Source: Omphiscola glabra
Taxonomy: Eukaryota > Mollusca > Gastropoda > Lymnaeidae
Assembly (NCBI GenBank): GCA_964017045.1
Contig: OZ024811.1
Coordinates: 14,473,812-14,537,811 of the forward strand
DNA length: 64,000 nucleotides
Direction of reading: 5' to 3'
The translations under genes and the position numbers were made by a program. Below are positions 25,241 to 35,932 of this stretch, piece after piece (the first letter of the stretch is position 1; every line of letters begins with the position of its first letter). A model generated the notes under the pieces. The model did no database searches. It was not told the origin of the DNA and saw only the letters and a program-made list of their open reading frames with translations.

Positions 25241-25825
25241 AGTGAAACATTCTTAGAAGACAGTGACTTTTGTTCCTAGATACCATTTTATTTATCTCCG
25301 CCTAAAATGTGAAATACAATTTTTTTTAAAATAAATAAAAATTGTCTTTATTTCGTAGCATAGCTCCGTGTGATTATTCAACACCGTACATAGGGGAAAC
25401 CCGTAAAAGTTAGAGGGAACGGGAAGCGAAAACGCTAATGAAACTATTTCTTTTTTTTTTTTTGGTTGTGTACAGGTCAGATATCTATGACTTTGAAGCT
25501 GATTAGGACAATGTTTGCTTAGTTCCGACTTAACAAATGAATATAGTATATTGTACTGGTGCCGTGTTCGAATGCACACGTTTAAGCCCGAGAACGATAA
25601 TCATTGTTTTTTGTCATGGTCTTTATCAAATACATCTTCATCAGAAGTCACCCCCCCCCCCCACTAGACTTATTTGCTAAATTCTGATAACCTAAATCTA
25701 TCTATATAACATTTTGTTTTTTCTCAAACCACAGCCAGTAAACCACGCGCAGACCAATAAGCAAGAAATACTTGTAATAAAATCAGCGAATCGATACCAA
25801 AACAGAAAAAAGCGAACATTGAGCG
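25241..25825. other. Non-coding stretch
   Basis: Contains a C run at about 25650-25662. No gene seen before the candidate exon that follows. Confidence 0.4.
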
Positions 25826-25850
25826 ATGGTGCTCCTAAGCCAACAGCACG
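25826..25850 (+). CDS. Candidate first exon of protease-like copy 2
   Basis: An ATG in good context (G at -3, G at +4) opens eight codons (M-V-L-L-S-Q-Q-H) plus one nucleotide, then a GTAAGC donor at 25851. The phase (1) is exactly what the acceptor before 29206 needs, and joining would give a split Asp codon. Against it: the exon is tiny, shares no sequence with the first exon of copy 1, and the implied intron is over 3.3 kb. RNA data could easily show a different first exon. Confidence 0.3.
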
Positions 25851-26054
25851 GTAAGCTCAAATCAAAATTATTATCTTGACTAAACGCACTGTTCTATCAA
25901 AGGTTGTTAGTATGGTGTGAGCTGCCAACCCTTTTCATAGATAGCAAAGTGAGCCCATGGCACCGCTATACGGAATCAAAGCGACTCGCGTTCCCGATAC
26001 ATAGAAAAAAGAATTTTTTTATTAGGGATAGTGAAAACTAATGAATAGATTCTT

Positions 26055-26665
26055 CAGTATAATATAATTCAGTTTTACTTCATATATTTCATACAGTTTT
26101 ACTTTCGATATTTCAATCAGTTTTACTTCATATATTTAATACAATTTTACTTCAAATATTTAGTACAATTTTACTTCATATATTTAATACAGTTTTACTT
26201 CATATATTTCATTCAGTTTTACTTTATATATTTAATATAGTTTTACTTCATATATTTAATACAGTTTTACTTCATATATTTAATACAGTTTTACTTTATA
26301 TACTTCAATCACTTTTACTTCATATATTTTATAGTGTTATATATTTAAAACAGTTTTCCTTCATATATTTAATACAGTTGTACTTCATTTTTTAAAATAC
26401 AGTTTTACTTCATATACTTCAATCAGTTTTACTTCATATATTTAATACAGTTTTACATCATATATTTAATACAGTTTTACTTTATATAATACAATCAGTT
26501 TTACTTCATATATTTTATAGTTGTATATATTTAAAACAGTTTTCCTTCATTATATTTAACACAGTTATACATCATTTATTTTAATACATTTGAACTTCAG
26601 ATATTTTAATACAAGTTTACCTTATATATTTAATACAGTTAAGTTTTAATTCATATAATTAATGC
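26055..26665. repeat. ~24-bp AT-rich tandem repeat, about 25 degenerate copies
   Basis: The recurring unit is CAGTTTTACTTCATATATTT then AATA, with many substitutions and length variants, so it is old or evolving without homogenisation. If copy 2 begins at 25826 the array lies in its first intron. Confidence 0.9.
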
Positions 26666-27123
26666 TATGGTTCAGCTTAAAAATTTAAACATGAGTTTTC
26701 GTTTCCTAAACAAATTGTTTCTTTTTTTTTTTCCTCTCCTTTTTAAAAAAAAATAATTTTTGTTTTGGTTGTTTTTTGGCTATTTGTTTGTCATAGGTAT
26801 AATCAAATGGGAGTAAATGCTTAAAAATATTATTAAAAAATCAGAACTCCTATTAATAATGAATATTACATCAAAACTATTATCATCGTTTTAGCCAGGG
26901 ATCCTATAGAAAATTCTTATTTATCCCCTTTTGGTGACGTTACCCATGCGGGTTTCGTAATTTCGAAACCAGTATTCTTGCTTATGTTTGTCTTTGCAAC
27001 ATAGCGTAATGCACCGGGAAGAAAGAAAGAAACAAACAATCAAAGAGAAACCAATGCGCTTACAAACAACAATAAACATTTAAAACTTTTTAAGCTAACA
27101 CCGGAAGTGATTTTATTTTAAAG
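26666..27123. other. AT-rich spacer with CCGGAAGTGA near its end
   Basis: The only notable site is CCGGAAGTG at 27101-27109, an ETS-type sequence common in metazoan housekeeping promoters, 28 bases before an ATGGCG at 27137. No TATA box is seen. Confidence 0.3.
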
Positions 27124-27352
27124 AAGGCGGACGAAAATGGCGTCCATGGTATTGCCTTCGTGGTCGTGTCCAATCCTTGTGAACACCGACCGCCCTTGCC
27201 ATGGGATATGTTGAATAAGATCAAGCCTAATGACGTCGGCATAACTTCGCCTAAGCTCCGTGATGAGGATGACAAATCCAACGTGATATCGAGACTACTA
27301 CTCATGTGTTTTAGAAAGAAAACAGCCTTGCGGGAGGAGGCAGAAAACAAGG
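27124..27352 (+). CDS. Candidate coding exon, unknown gene
   Basis: An open frame follows a T-rich acceptor-like TTTTATTTTAAAG and runs to an ACAAGG|GTAAAC donor-like site. It encodes K-A-D-E-N-G-V-H-G-I-A-F-V-V-V-S near the start and a charged end. Composition is balanced, unlike the surrounding AT-rich DNA. An ATGGCG start at 27137 in another frame yields only 25 codons, so if transcription starts here the long frame would need the ATG at 27207. I do not recognise the protein. It could instead be a remnant of a processed or transposon gene, or the antisense frame at 27090-27386 could be the real one. Confidence 0.3.
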
Positions 27353-27411
27353 GTAAACAAACAAGTGTGAAACTTTGGGGACGCACCCTTTAACTTAGTA
27401 GTAACTTGGAC

Positions 27412-27491
27412 CAGAGGCGTCACTGTGGTGGGGGGCCAGGGGGGGCGCTTTGTAATGAATCTTGGCGCCAAACACCCTAGCTACGCCTCTG
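27412..27491. mobile_element. 80-bp hAT-type MITE with perfect 8-bp target duplication
   Basis: The element begins CAGAGGCGTCACTG and ends CCTAGCTACGCCTCTG. It is flanked on both sides by ACTTGGAC (27404-27411 and 27492-27499), an exact 8-bp duplication as hAT transposases make. Its right half (GGCGCCAAACACCCTAGC) matches the right half of the longer element at 53313-53491, so it is an internally deleted relative. Confidence 0.85.
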
Positions 27492-27833
27492 ACTTGGACG
27501 CACTCTGTAACTTAGTGTAACTCGCAGTGGAGAACGCTGCTTCAAAAAAGATGCAGTTGAAAAAAAAAGATGACATCATAGAGAATGAAAGAGAGGTAGT
27601 GGGCTGTGGGGCCGCCTGGTTTTGTGGTATGTGTGTGTGTGTCGTTGTGTGTAAAAAAAAAAACAAATCAATTTACTTTATTAAACGAGGGTATTCGGCT
27701 CTAAACAATGAAGGGGAATATGAATTGCTCACTGCAAAATTATTTTAGACCCCAAGTTGATTGCTTCCCTCTTGTTTTCACACGTTTACACACCACGCTC
27801 TGCTAATCCTATTTATTGCAGCTTGATCTACAT

Positions 27834-28030
27834 CATCGGTTCTCAACCTGTGGGTCGCGACCCCTTTGGGGATCGCACGATCCTTTCCCAAGGGTCGCCC
27901 TAGATCATCTGAAGAAATATATACTCTACAGTTATAAAGTATCAAAGAAAATAATTTTGTGGTTGGGCGTCGCCACATCACGAGGAACTGTATTAAAGGG
28001 TCGCATCATTAGAAAGGTTGAGAACCGCTG
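27834..28030 (-). mobile_element. SPIN-like hAT MITE, copy 3
   Basis: This copy is inverted relative to copies 1 and 2. It starts CATCGGTTCTCAACCTGTGG and ends TTAGAAAGGTTGAGAACCGC then TG. Inside are GGGTCGCGACCCCTTTGGGG, AAGGGTCGCCCTAGATCATC and ATTTTGTGGTTGGGCGTCGC. Flanks ATCTACAT (27826-27833) and ATCTGCAT (28031-28038) match at 7 of 8 positions, good support for an 8-bp target duplication. This is the best preserved insertion of the group. Confidence 0.88.
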
Positions 28031-28384
28031 ATCTGCATCGTAACGTCCCAACACTATTCTAATAAGGAACACACAGCATATGCATATTTGTTCTTTAAAA
28101 CATTGTTTTTTATTTTAAACATAAAGTTGTTAAACTCAGATTAATTTTTACTAAAAGAATATCCAGTGATTAAACTCGAGGATACTTTGGTACTTGAATA
28201 ATTTAAAGATAAAATAAAAATAATATTCTGTATGTTATTACTCGAATGTTTCTCTAGGCTCTTGTTAAATATGGCCAAAAAAGAAAGTTCCTATAAATAT
28301 ATATATGGCATCCTCCCGACTTCGCGCCACGATGGAGTAACATCAAAGGCTTACGACGCCAATCTTGGAATGACAGTCTCATCT

Positions 28385-28735
28385 CCAAGCGCTCATGACG
28401 CCTTATGTACCCACTAGACAACTCCGCTCATCCGATAGTGGCAAACTCTCGATACCCCGTGTTCGCCTTGAGACTTGCGGAAAGCGCACGTTTGCATTTG
28501 CTGGTCCAACCATTTGGAACACCCTTCCTGACTCTCTCAGAAACAGCCAGACGCTGGAGTCCTTCAAAACAAATTTAAAAACTCATCTATTTCACAACCT
28601 GCTGGGGTGAAGTTGTCTACCATCTTTTTCAGCTATTTATTAACTCCCAGCTTTGTTTTTGTACCGCGCTTCGAGCCGTTGGGGATGAAGCGTGATTTTT
28701 CAAATGAACTTTATTATTATTATTATTATGATCTG
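28385..28735 (+). mobile_element. L2-like LINE 3' end (5'-truncated)
   Basis: The frame at 28395-28610 encodes L-R-S-S-D-S-G-K-L-S-I-P-R-V-R-L-E-T-C-G, then T-I-W-N-T-L-P-D-S-L-R and F-K-T-N-L-K-T-H-L-F, the classic C-terminus of L2/CR1-group RT ORFs. The 3' UTR carries GCGCTTCGAGCCGTTGGGG and ends in a (TTA)n tail at about 28711-28728, typical of L2. A diverged second copy of its 5' part is at 49142-49280. Confidence 0.85.
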
Positions 28736-29205
28736 AACTTCTCACAGGAGTCTCCTGGTTAAATTTGATCTTCCATAATGCATTTTTTTTTGTTGCGAGG
28801 GCTTCGTTTTGAACATCTTCTGCCTTTTTGACGCCTTCATACACTGCTGTTTTGTCAGCTAGAACGGTGCTGACGTATATTAGCAATTAGTTAAAGGGAG
28901 ATGAGTCGTCAGACTTTTTGGCCTAACGGTTTTTGAGGCGGAGTTTTCGTTGCAATTTATAGCCCGGTCTATAATGCGTCTGTCGAAATAGACCAATGGA
29001 CACCTTAAGCATCGAATATGTACTAATTCTGAACTTGGCTATGGTGCAATTTATACACCATAGATCACTTAAGTGTTTTTTATGTTGTTTTTTTTCATTT
29101 TGCGAGCCAGGGGCAGAAAATTTAATGAACGCTACGGGCGTTAACAAACCGTAGATACACCCTTGAATCTTCATAATTTTCAAGCTATTATTTTTCCATT
29201 TTCAG
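28736..29205. other. DNA just upstream of the copy 2 last exon
   Basis: Ends with the acceptor TTTTTCCATTTTCAG at 29191-29205. No coding frame with the right phase is visible within this interval, so the upstream exon must lie further away or be very short. Confidence 0.5.
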
Positions 29206-30059
29206 ATGAGTGCGCAAAGAATCCAGGTCATCCAGATTTCATCCCATTCCAAACGTTCACGGTCAAACACCTCCCACTGCAGTTCCAAGACAATGATGTA
29301 TTTGAGCTGATCAAGACCATCGGCGACCTCACAGTCCGTGTGTCGGTCACGCACGTCAGTGTACGCAGACCGGATGTCTTCCCGGAAACGATCACCCCGT
29401 TTCCTTTAAGCGACAAGAAAGGGAGCAACGAACTCAGGACCGCGACGGGCTGGGTGGACAAGGTGAAAAGGTTCTATGAGTTCAGTGAGAAGTTCTGCAC
29501 ATGCGAGCAGTGCCTGGTGTCGGAGAATCCGAGCAAGGTCTGGGGAGAGCTCCACGTGGTCACGGCGGCGCACGTCGTGTTCGACGACAACGAGGCGAAG
29601 CACTCGTCGTTCCGGTGGGGCTTCAATGAGAACGAGAGCCCCGCCGTGACCTTCAAGGGCGGACAGGTGCGGGACATCGATCCCCTGGCTGACCGCTGCA
29701 CGGTTGTCTGCGCGACGTGTGACCTCGGGTTGATCGACAAGGCAACCAGCACCCTGGCCCAGCGAGACATTCTCCACAAGAAGATCCAGGAGAAAGATAG
29801 AGGGCTGGACGAGAAGGACAACCTGGTGGTCGTGGTCTCGCACCCTCACGGGTTCCCCAAACAGGTGACGGTCGGTTACTGGACGGAGAGAAATCTAGGG
29901 GCCAACAACGAGACGAGATACGTGTACACGGCCAGCACCTGCCCAGGGAGCGGAGGGGCGCCCGTGTACATCCTGAGCAGAATCGGCCTGCCCTCGTACC
30001 ACTGCCATAGCGGCTACAGTCCCAACAAGGGGAATTTCAGTTGCGTGTGGTTAGGGTGA
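29206..30059 (+). CDS. Trypsin-fold protease, copy 2, complete catalytic triad (last exon)
   Basis: A single large exon follows a strong TTTTTCCATTTTCAG acceptor. The frame enters in phase 1 and runs 284 codons to TGA. An upstream TTG in the same frame lies in the intron and is not a start. Counting the split codon as 1, motifs are C-A-K-N-P-G-H near the start, C-T-C-E-Q-C before the His strand, V-V-T-A-A-H-V-V with His123 (29571-29573), C-D-L-G-L-I-D with Asp173 (29721-29723), V-S-H-P-H-G-F, C-P-G-S-G-G-A-P with Ser249 (29949-29951), and H-S-G near the end. These fit a His-Asp-Ser serine protease of chymotrypsin fold. No signal peptide is encoded here. The exon is markedly GC-richer than its flanks and has strong codon bias, explaining long antisense frames over it. 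Substrate unknown. Confidence 0.85.
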
Positions 30060-30130
30060 AAAAAATATTGGTGTTCATTAAAAAAGAAATCATTTACGTT
30101 TGTTTGTTTCGTAGCTTGTCACAGCTGGTT

Positions 30131-30136
30131 AATAAA
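30131..30136 (+). terminator. Poly(A) signal candidate, copy 2
   Basis: AATAAA 72 bases after the stop codon of copy 2. Confidence 0.45.
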
Positions 30137-30229
30137 TGGGACGCAGGCAAATGGAATTACCATTTACCAATATTCTATACATTCTAAAATGTTTGAATCA
30201 GGAAACCAGTTTAATTAATTTTTTTTTAA

Positions 30230-30444
30230 TTGAAAATTTGCACCAAGAATTATCCGCTAGTGCACAAAGATAGTTTTAATTTCATTATTGTTCATCATAT
30301 CAAAGTAATTACAATTTTCCTTTTAAAAACCGATTGAAAATTGAAAATTTGCACCAAGAATTATCCGCTAGTGCACAAAGATAGTTTTAATTTCATTATT
30401 GTTCATCATATCAAAGTAATTACAATTTTCCTTTTAAAAACCGA
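30230..30444. repeat. Two-copy tandem duplication, 111-bp period
   Basis: A segment of about 104 bp, from TTGAAAATTTGCACCAAGAA to TTCCTTTTAAAAACCGAT, is present twice with no difference that I can see, separated by a few bases. The near identity implies a recent event just downstream of copy 2. Confidence 0.9.
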
Positions 30445-31860
30445 TACCTGTTAAGCGCGATTAGTATTGTGGCCGTCTCATTTAATACTACTTCAAGAAC
30501 AGACCAATCAGTGATTTTAACGTGGAGGTTGCGTTTCGTTATACGCCCAGGAGGACCTCGAGAGCTGACGTGACCATTTCTAAGATGTGGACATTTCAAC
30601 AGGCTATGGCTGCCCTTTATTGTCTCACTTTGAGACCGGAAATGAAATATTTTAACCCCGCCTCTTTTTCTTAAAGTCGTGTATGCCAAATTTGTCATTT
30701 TAAAAAAAAAAAAATTTTTTTTAAATATTTTTTTTTACATTTTTTTTTCATGCGTTGCTAGGCGACAATCTCATGTGTAATTAATTAGTCAATGTGTAAT
30801 ATATATATATATGTGATGTCTTTAAATCAAGTAAATCTTAAATCGATGTCTCGAGGGATGAACATGTTCTGGCAATGTGTTCCCCCCCCCCCCCATTTTT
30901 TTGCCATAATATGCCAATTCATATGTCTCGCATTAATCTTTATGAAAATATGTATGCTAAGTCTAAACGACATTTTTTTTAAAAAAGTTTACATGCACTT
31001 TCTTAAGTATCGTTTTATAAAAAAAAAATATGTAGAGCTATGGGTGTTATGAACAACTGTATGCAACATGTTTGTTTTTTCCTTTTCAAATAGTGGCGTA
31101 GCAAAAATCTAACAGCAGTAGCATTCACCAAACTGAAGGGCTAAATTTCTTAATTTATTTGACGATGAAAACATGTGTTCTGAAATGTTCAGCTTCACAG
31201 TTTCCTCAGATGCAAACTTGAACTGCACACGCCTCCTTGTTTTTTTTTTTGTTTTGTTTTTTTTTTTTTACAGTTCTTTCCTAAATGTTTTTTTTCAAAA
31301 TCATTTTTTTTAAATTTTTTTTTTTTAGATGTCACCAAATATATTTAGAAGAGTATCTTTAGTCATAAAATTATTTCAATTTTTCGGGGCCTATACGAAA
31401 AGAAAATATTTATAAATAATAATGTCTACACAATTTAAAGAATTTTGTTTTTTTTCCCCACGTTTAAAAGATTGTATTGTGTTGTTTTTTTTTAAATATG
31501 GCTACTAAAGTCATCACTGGGTCAGTTCATCAATTAAAAAAATTGATTTCGATTAGTTGATGCTTTTATTTAGTAGCTTGCGTTTCCTTAAAAAAATTAA
31601 AAAAAAAAAAAAATGTTAATATGAGTCGCATGGTAATCATGTATTTAATCCAACGATAAGTTTGGATATAGTTGTTGTTTTTTTTCTACCTTCGTAATTT
31701 AGCTCTCTCTTAAGTTTTTATTTTGTTTTTCAAGTTTATTGTTTATCGGCGTTTTTTTCTGCAAGAGGAAAAGCTAAACTTGAATTAAACAATCCCTAAA
31801 AACTAATTTTTTCGTATACATCCCTTATATACGTTTTTGTTTGCATATATGTGCATATAT
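30445..31860. other. AT-rich non-coding stretch
   Basis: Dominated by T and A runs, with one C run at about 30882-30894. No gene or element recognised. Confidence 0.5.
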
Positions 31861-32270
31861 AAACTGAGCAAATCTCAAGTTGATGGTCTGGAGTTCAATT
31901 CCCACCAAAGCCCAGTCAAGCAAAAAAAACACCACCAGCACCCCGGGTGGATGAGACTCATTAGCCTTGGACGGAAACTCATCTGTGAGAAGTCAACTCA
32001 GAATTCAAACCCGGAGATGGACACCCGTAGGCGGATAACATTGGTACAATGAAACATTCCGACCACCCTTGCGAAGCCACTGATGCCAAGCTGTATCATC
32101 CACATGATGTTCCCTTGGGGTTATCCAGCGGCGTGGAGAGAGGCGATTTGCTGCTGGGAACCAGCTTCTAATCCTAGACAGAACAATACCAGGCCTTGTG
32201 GATTTTTGTCCTGTGAAGTTCACACCATCGTCACATTGTGACGGACGGATGCCAGCAAAAAAGAAATAAA
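31861..32270 (+). mobile_element. Possible tRNA-derived SINE or degraded dispersed repeat
   Basis: Around 31890-31903 GGAGTTCAATTCCCACC matches a pol III B box (GTTCAATTCC). The following few hundred bases are of moderate GC and contain no poly-A run until AAAAAAGAAATAAAATATG near 32260. That layout suits a SINE, but no clean A box is seen and I have no second copy in this window. Confidence 0.25.
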
Positions 32271-33241
32271 ATATGTACTTATACGAGATTTATCATTTAA
32301 GAAGCGGTTGAGTCACTGTGATAAATTCTAGTGAAAAAAAAATTCATATTTCCTTCATTATCCCCTTCAAAAATACATTACATTTTTTTTTTCATACCCA
32401 AATACGTCACAAATACAAAGCATATAGGAGCAGCTATACAATACATTTTCCACACCAAAGCACGCACACGTTGAAAGAACGATTACCCCCCCCCCCATCC
32501 CGCCCTGGAAAAACAGGAAAAAAAAACAGGTGCTTGGGGAATAAGGGTGGGGATGTCAATTTGAAAGAATGTGTTGTCATCGAAAACGAGTCTTTGTGCC
32601 AAATTTCAGTTCGATAGGCTGACGATAAGTGGTTTCAATTGGCCCTCACCAAATTTTGCCACAAACACACCAACAAAAGCGACGTTAATATAATGGTGGT
32701 TTTTTTTTGGTGTTTTTTTTTAAATTTAATTTTTTACCAAGTCTGTGTCTCGTGCTCTTTAATTTAAGGTGTTGAATGTTGAAAAAAAATAATACTTTGC
32801 AGGCACTGGAGACGCCATAGGTTACAAAAAAGAACTTTGAAGAAGATTATAAGTCGGCAAGCAATTCGCTTCTCTATAAAAAAAATTGATAAAAATTGTA
32901 AAGCGACAACATCTGTTATCCATTTACTCTCTCTCGTCCTTTCATATTTTGATCCAATGGCAAGTCTCTATCAAGACGACGAGGCGAGGATGCAATGGAT
33001 GACCAGCAATGTTTCTAGTGTCCCCCTAGTGTTCTTACTTCGTTCCCGCTTCGCAGGAGTTGACGGATGTATGTCTGAAACGCATGTCCCCAACATCGCA
33101 GAACAAGAAGAGCTGCGCTGGATCTTAAATTGAATTTAAAAAACTAAATAATTACCTAGCCAGTGACGTCTCAAACCTCTCTCTGCCCACAAAATGCACA
33201 GGGAACACTTTTAATACTTCATTTTCATTTATTAATATATA
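32271..33241. other. Non-coding stretch
   Basis: Contains a C run near 32487-32496. A 98-codon open frame at 32837-33133 has no recognised motif. Confidence 0.45.
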
Positions 33242-34163
33242 CAATGGAACTTCTCATAACGAGCACCTCTCATAACGAGTAATTCGCATAACGAGCAAAA
33301 AAAATGTGAAGAAGTTGCTCCCTTCACGAGCGACATTTCGCATAACGAGTTAAGCAGAAAGGGGAAGTCCCTTTGGAAAGATCATTTTCACATCGTTGCT
33401 TGTATCAAGATGATTGACAAGGCTTGGGAAGGAATTAACAAGAGGACCCTCACTTCTGCTTGGAAAAAACTTTGGCCAGAGAGTGTTGTTGAATGTGATT
33501 TTGAAACATTACCTGTGGAGTCTACAGTTAACGAGATTGTGTCATTGGCCAATATCATGGGACTCGAGGTGGACAATAACGATATTGAAGAGCACAGTCA
33601 AGAGTTGACCAACTAAGAGCTTATGGGGTTGCATCGTGTTTCACAGCAAGAAATTATGGAGGAGAGCTCATTAATAGAGCAGGAAGTAGCAGAGCAATAA
33701 TCTTCTAGCGCAATAAGAGAAATGCTGAAAGCATGGGAAACTGTTGCATCGTACATTGAGAAGCATCACCCTAATAAGGAGGTGGCCATTCGTGCTACAA
33801 ATTTATTCAATGGTAATGCTGTGACACATTTTCGTCAAATTTTGAAGCGTCGGCAAAAACAAATGTCTTTAGACAGTTTTCTAGTTAAAAAGGATTATTT
33901 GTCATATTTTCATATTTTTATTTACGTCTTTTGTTTTAAATCTAAATTGTATTCCAAGTTGTTACACTCCTTAACAATACATAAGTAATTTTATTTTAAT
34001 AAATGTTAATACAAATTTTTCAAAATTAGTATTTTTTCAGCATGGAACGCGTTATCATATTTTACATTGATTTGTATGGGAAAATTTTGTTTCGTATAAC
34101 GAGTGTTTCGCTTAACGAGTAAGATTCTGGAACGAATTATGCTCGTTATGAGAGGTTCCACTG
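33242..34163 (+). mobile_element. Tigger/pogo-type DNA transposon, internally deleted
   Basis: Terminal inverted repeats read CAATGGAACTTCTCATAACG on the left and, on the other strand of the right end, CAGTGGAACCTCTCATAACG. Both are flanked by TA (33240-33241 and 34164-34165), the Tc1/mariner/pogo target. Sub-terminal copies of CATAACGAG repeat inside both ends. The interior keeps only the C-terminal part of a Tigger-like transposase (33410-33985): I-D-K-A-W-E-G-I-N, T-S-A-W-K-K-L-W-P-E, then A-W-E-T-V-A-S-Y-I-E-K-H-H-P. Two in-frame TAA codons (33614-33616 and near 33698) interrupt it, and the DNA-binding and DDE regions are missing. It is non-autonomous and dead. Confidence 0.9.
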
Positions 34164-34173
34164 TATATACATT

Positions 34174-34274
<101 letters not shown>

Positions 34275-34459
34275 ATCAATAACACAACAATAAAACAGCC
34301 GGGCACTTGAACAAATGGCCATGCATCACCTCACGTTAACTCTTATGAAAGAAACCATACAAGTATGCAACAAAAAGAACCGTTGCCAGCATAAGGTCAC
34401 GATTCTTAATGCCCCTCAGAGCCAAATGACAGTTTACACTGTGTTTTAATAGAAACATA

Positions 34460-34465
34460 TTTATT
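34460..34465 (-). terminator. Poly(A) signal candidate, copy 3
   Basis: AATAAA on the minus strand (TTTATT on plus), about 80 bases past the stop codon of copy 3. Confidence 0.45.
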
Positions 34466-34544
34466 ATGTTGTTTTTTTGTTTTTTTTAAATAAAAAAATG
34501 TGGAAAAAAAAACAAAAAACCAAAACATTGCTCAAAAATAGCAG

Positions 34545-35467
34545 TCACGTCGGAGACTCGAAATTGTGCTCCTTCCCATTACCGCAAACACCTCCACCAC
34601 CGACAGCATACCCTCCTACGTGCGTGTGTACGTAAAACCAACCGGGCATGCTCAGTGTGTGCACGGTCGCTCCGCTCGTTCCCGGACACGTGCACGCGTT
34701 GTACGCGTACCGGGTTCTGACCCTGTCCACTTGAACCCTTTCGGTCCACCGTCCAACGGACACCTGTTTGATGGAGCCGTGGGGATGTGAGACTATAACC
34801 GCGAGCCGCTCTTCTAGCCTCGATGATTTGTGTCTGTGATACAGCAAACTGCTGAGCTTGTCGTAACGGGCCAAGAGTCTCTGCAAGTTGCGCAGCAGCC
34901 CTCTGTCGTGGGTCAGATAACGCAACCAGCATTTGTCTTCGGATATTTCCGATCCCACGACGTTCAAGTCACCAAGCACCGTGCTCCGCGCACTCTTGCA
35001 GTCGTAGTTTAGAGTACAGGTGGCGCCGTTCGCCTCGTGGTCATCAAAAATCATGTGATTCGCCGTTAACATGTAGACCTCACCCCACTCCGTGATCTTT
35101 GAGCTTGACCGCTGACACGGTTTGCACGGACAGATCTTACCCTTGATGAATTGCACGCGGCACACCCTTCCGGTGGCACTTCGACGCACCTTCGTCTGTC
35201 CCCGGAAAAGGTATGGGTCTTTCCCTCCCGGAAAATACTTTGGCCTCTCGTTGCTGACGCGAATGGCGTCCACCTTTACTGTCAGCGCGGCCAGCGTTTG
35301 AACCAGTTCGAAGACATCATGGTCGTTTCGATATCGTTCTGGGAGGTGATTGAAGTTAAACTCCTGAATGGGTATGAAGCTCTTATGGCCTGGGTTCTTG
35401 GAGCAATTCCTCACGTAGTTCTCAAGAGATGTCTCTTCTTTTCGGAAAACTTGAACTTCATGGATAA
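34545..35467 (-). CDS. Trypsin-fold protein, copy 3, with Ser replaced by Thr (last exon)
   Basis: A minus-strand exon begins after a pyrimidine-rich acceptor (ACACTCTAATCTTAG) in phase 1 and stays open for 307 codons. A GTG at 35414 is inside the exon and is not needed as a start. Counting the split codon as 1, motifs are L-E-N-Y-V-R-N-C-S-K-N-P-G-H near residues 15-28, C-P-C-K-P-C, L-T-A-N-H-M-I-F with His138 (35055-35057), T-H-D-R-G-L-L with Asp188 (34905-34907), V-S-H-P-H-G-S, and C-P-G-T-S-G-A with Thr264 (34677-34679) where the others have the Ser nucleophile. A Ser follows directly. The usual final H-S-G is H-V-G, and the C-terminus has a glycine-rich extension. His and Asp remain, so a Thr nucleophile or a binding role is possible. 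The first exon was not found; it may lie beyond the hAT insertion at 35933. Confidence 0.8.
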
Positions 35468-35932
35468 CTAAGATTAGAGTGTAGAATAAAAAAATTAATT
35501 TATGAGATCACGTAATGAATTAGGTTAGAGATTATATTATTTAAACATTTCAGAAAGAAAGATGTTATAGATTGTATTGTGTAACGGTATTTCATGAAAA
35601 TGAGGTAAGCTCATAAAAGCTTAAACTGTTTCTTTCTATCTGGGATTTTCCGTTGTTGTATCTGGGGTGTGGAGGGTGAGGGGGGGGGGGTAAAAAGGAT
35701 GCGTAACTGTAGGTAATATGACAACGATTGTAAAAAAAACAAACAACACAGAAAGAAACATACATCAAAAAATAAAAATTGAATCCTGCTGAGGAAAAGA
35801 AAAAGAAGAAAAATAATTGTTAATCTTATATGTAGCGGTGTTTACTTTATCACCAACACTTGTACACTGTAGCAACTAGCAAGATAACCCACGAAAGGTT
35901 CGGTTAGTAGGCCTACCACTTATAGTTGGCCA
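35468..35932. other. Probable intron or upstream DNA of copy 3
   Basis: AT-rich with a G run near 35680-35689. No phase-compatible minus-strand first exon was found here. Confidence 0.4.

Noticed and set aside
29406..29849. 147-codon antisense open frame over copy 2
   Set aside because: It exists because the sense strand is GC-rich and codon-biased. Its product has no domain, and the sense frame has conserved protease motifs and splice support.
32837..33133. 98-codon open frame
   Set aside because: Considered as a gene or exon, but no clear acceptor or donor and no recognisable domain. Left unannotated.
35414..35414. GTG as the start codon of copy 3
   Set aside because: The frame continues upstream to a good acceptor at 35468, and the added residues align with the region before C-x-K-N-P-x-H in copy 1.
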